From NCBI GenBank assembly GCA_913049565.1, contig CAJWZG010000006.1, forward strand, positions 1 through 31,168: a DNA stretch of 31,168 nucleotides, given 5' to 3'. The notes below the pieces were generated by a model that made no database searches, was not told the origin of the DNA, and worked only from the letters and a program-made list of their open reading frames with translations. The stretch comes from an uncultured Gammaproteobacteria bacterium (GTDB lineage Bacteria; Pseudomonadota; Gammaproteobacteria; Pseudomonadales; Azotimanducaceae_A). Made by a program: the position numbers and the translations under genes. Positions 1-7,316 of the stretch are shown piece by piece. Every line of letters starts with the position of its first letter. The first letter of the stretch is position 1.

Positions 1-988
1 TCACTGGGAAGCAGTTCAGTTTGAAGGTGTCGGCTCGTAGCCCGGCGCTATTTGACAGCGTGTCATCCAGCACCAGATGCAGATTAATTTGTGCCACGCC
101 ATCGCGCAGAAATGCGCTGAGTTCTAGGTCTGCAAGACCAAGAACTTCGCAGAAAGAGAATTTTTCTGGGAAGGCAAAAAAGTCCTGCAACACAGACGCG
201 CCAAGCTCGTGGGTGCCGCACAGGCCAAACAGCTGTTCGTTATGAGCAAAACCACTCATGGCGAAATTGTCTGCTTTTAAGGTGCGCAATACGGCTCCCG
301 AGCTGTCGCTCACCGCAACACCGATGACTCGTGATGCCAAAGTGTCATATAAGCGGTCGCCATAGCCTTGTTCTGTGTTTATATAAAAACGCAGCGGCGC
401 ATCCAGCCTCAAGGTATCTAAGCTGGCGCTTTCATCGGCCTGCAAAGCTATCTTGATGGACGCTCTGGAGGTTGGATAGGCTTGGGCAATGGCTCGAGCC
501 TCTGCCTCAGAGTTACTGGCTACTGCCGTTACTTTCATAGGCCAGAGCTGCGTGTCATAAGGCACAGAAAAACGCGCTCTGCGCAGGCGGGCCGCATCAT
601 CTTCTTCCCCCAGTACTCCCACTGGCGCAAAGGTCAGGCCCTGATCTAGGGCAAAGCCTGCGGAAAAATCCGTACTGGCGCCGTCAACATCACACTCGAC
701 GATGGCCATGCAAGGCCGAGCCTGAATGAAATTCGGTGCCAGCTCTTCCAGCATGGTTTCGGGTAGGCGTCGAGTTTCGGCCTCAACCTGCATGCGCAGA
801 CGACTCATCATCCACGCAAAAGACTGAATTAAATGTTCTACATGGGGATCCCGAGCCTCGCCTTCAGAGAGGGATAGTTCTGACGCTATGCTGGGATAAA
901 TATGCGCGAACTCGTCCCCCGCCACGCGCAGAGAATCCAGTTCGGCCTGATAGTAAGCGTTAAGCCTATCGCGGTTAGAACGCGACAT
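1..988 (-). CDS. tssF: T6SS baseplate protein TssF (partial, left edge)
   Basis: This frame starts at ATG 986-988 and stays open to the left edge, giving the first 329 residues; TssF is usually near 600 residues, so the C-terminal half is missing. The start reads MSRSNRDRLNAYYQAELDSL and continues with a GDEFAHIYPSIA segment and a DPHVEHLIQSFAW segment, which are hallmarks of the TssF N-terminus. Further on an FAFPEKFSF motif and a final LNCFPV correspond to the conserved FAFPEKF and LNC-P segments of the family. TssF forms the baseplate wedge with TssE, TssG and TssK. Its start codon overlaps the tssE stop by one base (TGATG), and GGAG lies 7 bases upstream, so the two genes are translationally coupled. 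Confidence 0.93.
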   Translation of the reverse strand, partial: MSRSNRDRLNAYYQAELDSLRVAGDEFAHIYPSIASELSLSEGEARDPHVEHLIQSFAWMMSRLRMQVEAETRRLPETMLEELAPNFIQARPCMAIVECDVDGASTDFSAGFALDQGLTFAPVGVLGEEDDAARLRRARFSVPYDTQLWPMKVTAVASNSEAEARAIAQAYPTSRASIKIALQADESASLDTLRLDAPLRFYINTEQGYGDRLYDTLASRVIGVAVSDSSGAVLRTLKADNFAMSGFAHNEQLFGLCGTHELGASVLQDFFAFPEKFSFCEVLGLADLELSAFLRDGVAQINLHLVLDDTLSNSAGLRADTFKLNCFPV

Positions 989-1413
989 CAGCTCACTCCA
1001 AGCGTCGAAAAGTGCCTTTTATAGTCAATCATTTGCTCGTCTATCTTGAGGAAGCCTCGAATCATAAGCATAAAGGCGCGCCCGCCCTTATCACTGCCCT
1101 TCACACTGACCGTCGGGCGCAGCAACCGAGGTTCATTGGCCAGAATCGCTCGCCTAATCTCTAGCGCAAGCGTGCGCGCCGATGGCGCGTTGAGCACTTC
1201 GCCGATACCGCGAGAGATGCCAAAACCAAGAACATTTTCCCGATCCGACGTATCTCTTCGATACTCAAAGCCTTCGAAATACTGTCGTTGAGAAGTAATT
1301 CTTTCAAGCTCGCGGTTCACAGATGCCTCTATGCCGCCACTGCCGCCGAATGTGGCTGATTCACCACGCGAACGCGTGCTACCCAGACACAGCCGGTCGA
1401 ACAGATACTCCAT
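988..1413 (-). CDS. tssE: T6SS baseplate wedge protein TssE (gp25-like)
   Basis: The 141-residue product has the length and order of the gp25/TssE family. It has an N-terminal LFDRL segment, a central segment NVLGFGISRGIGEV where the family has its N-Y/F-G-I motif, and a C-terminal stretch of alternating beta residues. TssE is the small cytoplasmic wedge protein that nucleates sheath assembly on the baseplate. The start ATG lies 3 bases after the stop of the hcp-like gene. No strong Shine-Dalgarno sequence is visible, which suggests coupling to the upstream gene. The downstream gene is tssF, overlapping by one base. Function is assigned from family resemblance and operon position. Confidence 0.88.
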   Translation of the reverse strand: MEYLFDRLCLGSTRSRGESATFGGSGGIEASVNRELERITSQRQYFEGFEYRRDTSDRENVLGFGISRGIGEVLNAPSARTLALEIRRAILANEPRLLRPTVSVKGSDKGGRAFMLMIRGFLKIDEQMIDYKRHFSTLGVS

Positions 1414-1416
1414 CTA

Positions 1417-1971
1417 TTAGCTGATCGTTTGACGATTCTTGGCGACACTCCACTGGTACACCAATGCACCCGCCTGACTGTTCGCATCAACACCCTGGAA
1501 GTTCGCAGCCCACTTAATGTCTGTGAAATTCAACGTAAACTGCTCGGTAGCAATGTCGTTAGGATGTGACTGAGCCTGTACCGACGAGATCATGCAGTTA
1601 CTCAAGGAAATGGTCATGATCGTTGCGATAACGTTTTCATCACCCTCTTGGTTAGAGTTTCTACACAGATAAATCTCCGTTGGGTTCTCGCCGTCATCCA
1701 AGGGCGTAGCGCTCAATGCATGTCGATATAAAACCGGAGAGACCACATCTAGGTACTTCACAACGGTAATATCATTGATGTTAGGCCGACCGGATGTTCG
1801 CGCTTGGTTACTGACGTCAGTGGTCATCTGCTGGGAAAACCCATAGTTGCATGACACAAGCTCGATACATTCGGACCATTCGGTGTCGACACCGAAAATC
1901 GGCCCGTCGATCAAACTACCCTGCCCCTCAGGCACTTCGACGTTACCCGGCTTCAATAATACTAAATCCAT
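1417..1971 (-). CDS. hcp: T6SS tube protein, Hcp/TssD family
   Basis: The 184-residue protein lies between the sheath gene and tssE, the usual place for hcp. It contains features of Hcp: an early beta segment with GPIFGVDTEWSECIELVS, a following region rich in S/T/N, a PVLYRHALSAT segment, and a C-terminal NFTDIKWA strand resembling the family's F-x-x-I-xW pattern. Hcp hexamers stack into the inner tube that is propelled by the contracting sheath. A clear AAGGAG lies 8 bases before ATG. The protein is a little longer than many Hcp proteins (about 160-170 residues), with an extra C-terminal tail. An Hcp-like effector carrier is possible, but nothing in the tail looks like a toxin domain. Confidence 0.85.
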   Translation of the reverse strand: MDLVLLKPGNVEVPEGQGSLIDGPIFGVDTEWSECIELVSCNYGFSQQMTTDVSNQARTSGRPNINDITVVKYLDVVSPVLYRHALSATPLDDGENPTEIYLCRNSNQEGDENVIATIMTISLSNCMISSVQAQSHPNDIATEQFTLNFTDIKWAANFQGVDANSQAGALVYQWSVAKNRQTIS

Positions 1972-1993
1972 TTACTTGCTCCTTAATTCTTGC

Positions 1994-4138
1994 TTAGGAA
2001 GGTAGATCAGCGACCATGCGAATCGACGCTGTCAGCTCTTCCAACTGAAAGTGCGGTCGCAGGAATACAGTTGCTCGGTATGAACCTACCTTGCCCTCAA
2101 CTTCGGTGACATCTACACGGGCCTCACGCAATGGGTATCGCGCCTTCAGGGCTTGCGGTGCACCGTCATCTAGCAACACAAATTGCGAGAGCCAGTTATT
2201 GAGATAGTCCGCGACATTTTGTCGAGACATAAAGGTGCCCACGCGCTCGCGCATCATCACTTTGATGTAGTGCGCAAATCGCGACGACGCCAGCATATAG
2301 GGCAGCATCGACGAGACTTGCGCGTTCGCGTTGGCTGAATCGGTCAGATACTGACGCGCTTTGTTGGTTGTCTGACCACCAAAAAAGGCGGCCTTATCCG
2401 AGCCCTTGCAGTGGCATATCGCCATAAAGCCCAAGTCATTCAATTCTTTTTCCCGGCGGTCGGTAATGGATACCTGAGTCGGGCAACTTAGGGTGATGTC
2501 GCCGTCTTCGGTTTCATAGGTATAGGCTGGCAAGCCTTCTACCAGGCCACCGCCGTCCACTCCCTTGATCGCTGCAGTCCAGCCGTACTGTTCAAATGCC
2601 CGGGTGATAACCCGCCCTAGAATGTAAGCCGGGTTACCCCACAACATCTTCGACGCGTCGACCTGCTTTTTCGTACGTTCCAGTTCCACACCGTTGGCAT
2701 CAGCAGCGGTAATAACAACCGGGTTACCGGCCTTATCCGTAACTACCTCGCCGTCTTCGTTGAGCTCATAAAGAGTTACTGCAACATCCTCATCGAGGTA
2801 CACACCCTCTGCCGGGTTGTTCTCGTGATGGTAAGGCAGCCGCAGCAATACCTTGGGCAATGCCAAGGTGACGTAGCGAGAATCTTCAGTCTCACGGAAG
2901 GACCGCCACTTAATCAGCTCAGCGCTTTCAAACAGCTTGGCTAAATCCCTTGGCTTGTGCAGCTCATCGAAGTCTTCCATGTCGAACAACTTGGAGTAGG
3001 CACTGCTGATGAAAGGGGCATGTGCCGCAGCGGCAACATTGCTCATCTTCTCTGCAAAAGTGATGTCTCTTGGCGAGCGGCCAATTTGATAGTCGCCAAT
3101 CAAGACGCTATAGGGTTCGCCACCAAAGGTGCCGTACTCTTGCTCGTAGATGATCTTGAATAGGGTGCTTTGATCGAACTCAACGGCCTTGTCGAGATCT
3201 TTGTAAAGCTCTTCAAAGGTTGCGTTGAGCACGCGAATCTTCAGCGAACTACTGGTTTCCGTATTCATCACCAAATAGTTGAGTCCGCGCCATGATGCTT
3301 CCAGCGCCTGCAGATCTTCATGATGCAGTATGTAGTTCAATTGTCGGCTAATCGCCCCGTCTAGTTCGGCCACACGTTGGCTGACCAAGGCTGCCATGAT
3401 AGGCAGGCCGTCAATGTCTTTTGCCTTAATGTCACCAGAGGCAACAAACTGAGTCAGAAATTCCTCGAGCAGTTCGATCGCATAAGGAACTTGAGCTTCT
3501 TCCAGTGTCATCATGCCCTTCTGCAGTAAATCGCCCAAGTCGGTACCCGCTGCGCGATCCTTCTCAGCAATCGCTGCCAGCACCGCTTCGGCCCGCGCTA
3601 CCGAGTCGTCCAATGCACGCGCTGCGTCAATATCGTCTTTGGCCTTAGCCACTAGAGCGTTTAGCGCATCGCGCCGCTTGGGGTCACCTAGCACTGCTTC
3701 CAGTGCTTCGAGCAGGTCGTCGTTGCCATCAAGCTTGGCCAGAAAGTCGCGCAGACGGCCACGCTGCTCAAAGCGAGAGCGTATTTGCGGAATCTGCTTG
3801 AGTATGCCCACAGGCTCGAAGTCGTCGAAAGACGACAATACGAGATCAACTGCTAAGTTACTGCCACCCCCCTCTATGGTGTTTGGCACCGAGAAGCCTA
3901 GTCGCGGCTCAATGGAGGCCATAACGCCGTCGAAGTTGTCACGGTCGATCTGCACCATCTTGCGATCACTCAGTCGCGCTGGCACCTTGGTCGACTGACC
4001 TGCGAGCGGAGCCAATACCCCGACCACGTAGGGGATTTCACGTCGGCTCTGGGCACCGCCAGTTTCCACGTCATAAGTAATCTGAACTCTGGGTGTTCTT
4101 ACCCGAGACAGTTTGTGTTGTGTACTTTCACTCATCAT
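1994..4138 (-). CDS. tssBC: Fused T6SS contractile sheath protein TssB-TssC
   Basis: One 714-residue frame contains both sheath subunits. Residues 8-163 are a full TssB, with RTPRVQITYDVE, a VPARLSDRKMVQID segment, DNFD and the C-terminal helix through GDPKRRDALNALV. Residues 165-195 are an Ala/Asp-rich, probably helical linker. From about 196 onward is a complete TssC, with ILHHEDLQALEASWRGLNYL (269-288), GEPYSVLIGDY (340-350), AAHAPFIS, ALPKVLLRLPY and the terminal MVADLPS. In most T6SS these are two adjacent genes whose products form a heterodimer; here the stop codon and separate start are gone. Compared with Pseudomonas TssC there is an extra acidic segment at about 446-496. GGAGG lies 4 bases before the first ATG and 7 before the second, so translation may start at Met2. 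No frameshift or break is visible. Confidence 0.95.
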   Translation of the reverse strand: MMSESTQHKLSRVRTPRVQITYDVETGGAQSRREIPYVVGVLAPLAGQSTKVPARLSDRKMVQIDRDNFDGVMASIEPRLGFSVPNTIEGGGSNLAVDLVLSSFDDFEPVGILKQIPQIRSRFEQRGRLRDFLAKLDGNDDLLEALEAVLGDPKRRDALNALVAKAKDDIDAARALDDSVARAEAVLAAIAEKDRAAGTDLGDLLQKGMMTLEEAQVPYAIELLEEFLTQFVASGDIKAKDIDGLPIMAALVSQRVAELDGAISRQLNYILHHEDLQALEASWRGLNYLVMNTETSSSLKIRVLNATFEELYKDLDKAVEFDQSTLFKIIYEQEYGTFGGEPYSVLIGDYQIGRSPRDITFAEKMSNVAAAAHAPFISSAYSKLFDMEDFDELHKPRDLAKLFESAELIKWRSFRETEDSRYVTLALPKVLLRLPYHHENNPAEGVYLDEDVAVTLYELNEDGEVVTDKAGNPVVITAADANGVELERTKKQVDASKMLWGNPAYILGRVITRAFEQYGWTAAIKGVDGGGLVEGLPAYTYETEDGDITLSCPTQVSITDRREKELNDLGFMAICHCKGSDKAAFFGGQTTNKARQYLTDSANANAQVSSMLPYMLASSRFAHYIKVMMRERVGTFMSRQNVADYLNNWLSQFVLLDDGAPQALKARYPLREARVDVTEVEGKVGSYRATVFLRPHFQLEELTASIRMVADLPS

Positions 4139-4182
4139 TCATCCTCCGATCACTCGGTAAAAAGCCTTGCTTGTTTTGCTTC

Positions 4183-4464
4183 TCAGTCATTTTGACTGGC
4201 TACATAAAGTTCTCTGTCACCATAATTTCGAATGCTCACTTTGCCTTCTTCCACTAGGTGCTCTAGCGCACTGCGAACCACCCCTAATGCATTTGTCCGA
4301 CGCTGACGCGCCACCCACCAATCGGCGATGCCTTCTAAGGTGTCGCCCGCCTCTGGGTTGTTAAAGAAATGCTCAGAAAGATCTCGAGCAACACTTTGTA
4401 CCCCACGAGTCGAGGAAGCCCTGGCCGGCGTCTTTTTCATCTCGACGACTGTTTTATTTGCCAT
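4183..4464 (-). CDS. Small T6SS-operon leader protein, winged-helix-like (function unknown)
   Basis: This is the first gene of the T6SS operon, 44 bases upstream of the sheath gene. An upstream ATG at 4509 would leave the start about 6 bases after the predicted sigma-54 transcription start. The ATG at 4464, preceded by AAGG, is therefore preferred and gives 93 residues. The N-terminus (MANKTVVEMKKTPARASSTR) is basic and probably disordered. The rest, from about residue 30, has helix-helix-helix-hairpin character ending in EEGKVSIRNYGDRELYVA, which resembles the recognition helix and wing of winged-helix domains. I do not recognise a named family. A regulatory or scaffold role in the T6SS is inference from position only. 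Confidence 0.72.
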   Translation of the reverse strand: MANKTVVEMKKTPARASSTRGVQSVARDLSEHFFNNPEAGDTLEGIADWWVARQRRTNALGVVRSALEHLVEEGKVSIRNYGDRELYVASQND

Positions 4465-4525
4465 ACCTACCCTTGTTACTTTGCCTGACGGCGCCTCGCG
4501 CCCTACCACGGTCAGCTATCAACCC

Positions 4526-4541
4526 AGCAACAACCGTGCCA
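4526..4541 (-). promoter_or_regulatory. Sigma-54 (-24/-12) promoter of the T6SS operon
   Basis: On the minus strand the sequence reads TGGCACG-GTTG-TTGCT, matching the sigma-54 consensus TGGCACG-N4-TTGCW at every fixed position. The -24 GG is at 4540-4539 and the -12 GC at 4528-4527. The predicted transcription start is near 4515, about 50 bases before the chosen start codon of the first operon gene. A sigma-54 activator gene lies divergently about 0.7 kb away. Confidence 0.85.
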
Positions 4542-4761
4542 AACTCGGACGTTCTTAACTCACTGTTTTTACGTGGTTTTTTATCGTGATATTTGAGCCA
4601 TTGAGGCAAAAAAGCCCACCCAATAACTGCCACTCGGAAAAAAACCTGTGCAACTTCAGTAAGTTAAAAAGTGAGGAGGAAAAACCGCAGTGAGGTAGTT
4701 TTACCCGTGCAGCCAAGCACCCTTCTATGCGGCTGTAGCCCTGTGAATTACGCCTTTGAGG

Positions 4762-4777
4762 AGGCGGGCTGAATGCC
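4762..4777 (+). promoter_or_regulatory. Possible second sigma-54 promoter (DUF6150-like gene)
   Basis: The sequence AGGCGGG-CTGA-ATGCC keeps the invariant GG-N10-GC spacing (GG 4763-4764, GC 4775-4776) but matches the wider consensus only partly. It would start transcription about 28 bases before the gene at 4818. It is a weak call based on spacing and on the nearby activator gene. Confidence 0.3.
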
Positions 4778-4817
4778 TGCGTGCTAACGTCGTCGCTTCT
4801 AGGAAACGGCGCATTCA

Positions 4818-5099
4818 ATGGCAATCATTTACCAGACCTATAACTTTGCTGAGGCAAAGTACTTTGTATACATCACCAAAAACCCCCATGAAGCGGACCT
4901 TTGGGTGTATCCGGTGAACTACCTCGGGGGGCATCGCGGTGACACCATTTGGTACTTCACAAATTTATGGGAGGAGGCAACCTGCAAAATCCAACTGTGT
5001 TCCTTTGGCGAGGCCAATATCGTCGTGTACATGGCCCAGCGCTACACCGATGCCGGCTGGCGCAACAGCCGCAAAAAAGGCAACTACCACTTTGCGTAG
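4818..5099 (+). CDS. Small repeat protein, DUF6150-like
   Basis: The 93-residue protein begins MAIIYQTYNFAEAKYFVYIT and is rich in Tyr, Trp and Val. It shows an internal beta-repeat pattern: EAKYFVYITKNPHEADLWVY, then a WYFTNLWEEATCKI unit, then EANIVVYMAQRYTDAGWRN. The alternation of an E-A-x-x-x-V-Y phrase with short turns is what I recall for the DUF6150 family, whose function is unknown. It has no signal peptide or membrane segment. It lies between the T6SS operon and the sigma-54 activator, reading towards the activator, so it may be co-regulated with secretion. Calling it an effector would be speculation. The only purine-rich site is weak and distant (AGGA about 13 bases upstream of ATG). 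Confidence 0.7.
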   Translation: MAIIYQTYNFAEAKYFVYITKNPHEADLWVYPVNYLGGHRGDTIWYFTNLWEEATCKIQLCSFGEANIVVYMAQRYTDAGWRNSRKKGNYHFA

Positions 5100-5267
5100 G
5101 GGAGCCAAATGTCCTCAGCAGCGACCTCAATAGCAATCCTTATCAGCCACCACCCCAACCAGCCCCGAATCCCTTGAATCGTCAACTTTTGGTGTTTACA
5201 CTAGTGATCCGACACAGACAGCAACACCGCTCTGCTGGCCGGGAAGCGCAAGCAATATAGGAGCGCG

Positions 5268-6638
5268 ATGTCACTGATAGCCGAAGTTCTGCTGATTGAC
5301 TCGGACGATGCCAACTATCGTTTAATGCTTGAGACAATCTGCGTTTCGCAGAACCTCAGCGACAGAACATGGATTACCAATGAAGATTTGATGGCTCGGA
5401 CGAGTACGTCCCCAGCCATCGTTCTTTCGGCCTTCCCTAGCAGCGCGCATAAGAGCTTCAAAGCGCGCTCGAGAATTCGCCAGAATCATATTGAGTTCGT
5501 CGATGTTTTCACCAGCCCAGCCCGCGGTCGTGTAGACCACACAGCAGGTCAACTAACCGCTAGCGCGAATGCTGCCTTGGTTAGCGAAGCTCTGAACATC
5601 GCCGAGCAGAAGATACTGCAGCGAGTCACCTTACCTTCTGACGATATCGACTCTGACCTGTATGTGCATTTCAACCTAGTAGGAAGGTCGGCAAACTTCG
5701 TTAAGGCAATGCGCGCCATCAAGCGGGTGGCGCAAGCAGACTCACGGGTAATCATCCGTGGCGAGTCAGGCACAGGTAAAGAAGTCGCGGCTCGAGCGAT
5801 TCACCATTTCAGCCCACGGTCAGCTAACACCTTCGTGCCCATCAACTGCGGCGCCTTCAATGACGACATGCTTTTAAGTGAACTTTTTGGTTACAGAAAA
5901 GGAGCCTTCACCGGAGCCTTTGAAGACCGGGTCGGCCTACTAGAGCACGCCAACGAAGGCACCGTATTCCTAGATGAGGTGGACGCACTATCTCAGCGGG
6001 CACAGGTTTCGCTGCTGCGTTTTTTGCAGGAAAACGAGATCAGAGCCGTAGGCGGGCGCACGACAAAAAAACTCAATGTGCGCGTCATCGCTGCATCTAA
6101 CAAAAATCTCAAAGCACTCGTAAATGTCGGCTCATTTCGTGAGGACCTACTATATCGGCTGGACGTGTTGTCGGTTCATTTACCAGCGCTACGCCAGCGC
6201 GGCGATGACCTGAAGTTGATTTGCCAACATATTCTTGCCCAGCTTGCTCAAGAGCTGGATCAGCAGCCCAAATACCTAAGCCAAGTCGTACTGGGCGAAA
6301 TACTGCGCAACAAGTGGCGAGGCAACTTCCGCGAACTGGAAAGCGCCCTACTACGAGCCTATTTGTCCAGCGACACACAGCTGATCTCAGATCCTTCGAG
6401 CCTGTCTTCCGAAAGCCAATTCGATGACATTCCGCGCAAATTACCGCTGGGCAGCTTCAGTCATGAAAAGAACTCGCTGATCCGACAGTTCGAGAGCGAG
6501 TACATACAAAAAGTGCTGACCCAGACGGGAGGTAATGTTACAAAGGCGGCGGAAATCGCACAAAAAGAGCGCCGCGCGTTTACCCGGCTGATGGCCAAGC
6601 ATGGCATCCATCGGGGTTCCTATACCAAGGTGAGTTAA
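5268..6638 (+). CDS. Sigma-54 enhancer-binding transcriptional activator (T6SS-linked)
   Basis: The 456-residue protein has the bEBP architecture. Residues 1-115 form a receiver-like domain, about 137-375 the AAA+ ATPase, and about 415-456 a Fis-type helix-turn-helix (TGGNVTKAAEIAQ). The ATPase shows Walker A GESGTGKE (165-172), the sigma-54-contacting GAFTGA loop (212-217), Walker B VFLDEVD (233-239) and FREDLLYRLDV around 290-300, the usual place of the arginine finger. Such proteins use ATP to open sigma-54 polymerase complexes. The nearby perfect -24/-12 site suggests it drives the T6SS operon, as VasH does in Vibrio. The receiver keeps acidic residues at its start (IDSDD) but has SAF where the phosphorylated Asp normally sits. 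Start ATG follows AGGAG by 5 bases. Confidence 0.92.
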   Translation: MSLIAEVLLIDSDDANYRLMLETICVSQNLSDRTWITNEDLMARTSTSPAIVLSAFPSSAHKSFKARSRIRQNHIEFVDVFTSPARGRVDHTAGQLTASANAALVSEALNIAEQKILQRVTLPSDDIDSDLYVHFNLVGRSANFVKAMRAIKRVAQADSRVIIRGESGTGKEVAARAIHHFSPRSANTFVPINCGAFNDDMLLSELFGYRKGAFTGAFEDRVGLLEHANEGTVFLDEVDALSQRAQVSLLRFLQENEIRAVGGRTTKKLNVRVIAASNKNLKALVNVGSFREDLLYRLDVLSVHLPALRQRGDDLKLICQHILAQLAQELDQQPKYLSQVVLGEILRNKWRGNFRELESALLRAYLSSDTQLISDPSSLSSESQFDDIPRKLPLGSFSHEKNSLIRQFESEYIQKVLTQTGGNVTKAAEIAQKERRAFTRLMAKHGIHRGSYTKVS

Positions 6639-6640
6639 AG

Positions 6641-6660
6641 CGCAGCAAAGCACCGCTGCG
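6641..6660. terminator. Weak hairpin between convergent genes
   Basis: CGCAGC (6641-6646) and GCTGCG (6655-6660) can pair around an 8-base loop, between the stops of the activator gene and the convergent gene at 6675. There is no T-tract on either side, so a classical intrinsic terminator is not supported. Confidence 0.25.
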
Positions 6661-6674
6661 ACCGCACCACATCG

Positions 6675-7289
6675 CTATGAACGCGGCATCAAGCCCTGCC
6701 AGTGGAAACTGTAGCCACTAGCTTCGATCCACAGGGGAATATCGACCGCCAAATCATTTGCCGATGACCTGATGGTAACGACCAAGGGCTTTGGAGTAGG
6801 CTGTTTCGCGCAGTCGTTAATGGAAACAGTTCGCTGCGCGTACTTTAGCCTTTGATTGAAGTAGGTTGACCAAAAAGCACTGTTGAATCGAACACCGACC
6901 CTTTTCCCAGCGCTGTCGTCTGCATCGCCAACATGGAAGGTATGCAATGGCCTTGGATCCACGCCATCGCAGGCATGATTCGAGGAGATGGTTAGGCCTT
7001 GCTGCACACCCTGCTGGTCCTCTAGCCAAAACACCAACTCGCCACCCTGATCCCCGGGTACCTCCGCGTGCAGTATAAAATCGCTCAAAGAGTGCTCATA
7101 AGCTGCACAAACCCACCCGTGAAAGTGGCGATCATCCCAGTCTAGACGAGTCGTGCGAGTGCACTGCTCGGGCCAGTCACCCTGCAGGGCTAAGTCATAG
7201 GCGTCCTCTACCCGAATTGAGCAGTAGCTTAAGCTGCCACCAATAAGCAAGGTGAGCAGCGCAAACTTAAACCCCAGACTTTGTCTCAT
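6675..7289 (-). CDS. Secreted protein of unknown function, paralogue A
   Basis: The 204-residue protein starts with a basic n-region and a hydrophobic stretch (FALLTLLIGGSLSYC), so it is probably exported. The residue before Cys is Tyr, which does not fit a lipobox. The body shares with the upstream neighbour (7317-8060) a series of motifs: GDWP-x2-C-T-x-T, a V-C-x2-Y segment, DFIL-x-A, an L-x-FWLE strand, SNH-x-CDG and a T-F-x-x-G strand. Its C-terminus has IPLWIEASGYSF, like PVAVRPNGYDL in the paralogue. I do not recognise a named family. Conserved cysteines suggest a disulphide-stabilised periplasmic or outer-membrane domain. It follows its paralogue by 27 bases, so the two form an operon. 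Confidence 0.78.
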   Translation of the reverse strand: MRQSLGFKFALLTLLIGGSLSYCSIRVEDAYDLALQGDWPEQCTRTTRLDWDDRHFHGWVCAAYEHSLSDFILHAEVPGDQGGELVFWLEDQQGVQQGLTISSNHACDGVDPRPLHTFHVGDADDSAGKRVGVRFNSAFWSTYFNQRLKYAQRTVSINDCAKQPTPKPLVVTIRSSANDLAVDIPLWIEASGYSFHWQGLMPRS

Positions 7290-7316
7290 ATTCCTACGCT
7301 CCGAGAGATTGACGGC

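Larger units (their letters stand above)
4465..4817. other. Divergent intergenic region between T6SS operon and DUF6150-like gene
   Basis: This 353-base stretch holds the sigma-54 promoter at 4526-4541 and a weaker candidate on the plus strand at 4762-4777. Between them is an A/T-rich segment (about 4605-4700) with two GTGAGG repeats (around 4670 and 4690), where activator binding sites would be expected. No palindromic operator stands out clearly. An open 89-codon frame crosses the region on the minus strand but has no coding character. Confidence 0.55.

Noticed and set aside
3513..3998. 161-codon plus-strand frame
   Set aside because: It is antisense to the sheath gene, Ser/Arg-rich with no recognisable domain, and is explained as a shadow of the real frame.
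4555..4824. 89-codon minus-strand frame in the T6SS intergenic region
   Set aside because: It lies upstream of the sigma-54 promoter, lacks recognisable sequence and would overlap the start of the plus-strand gene at 4818.
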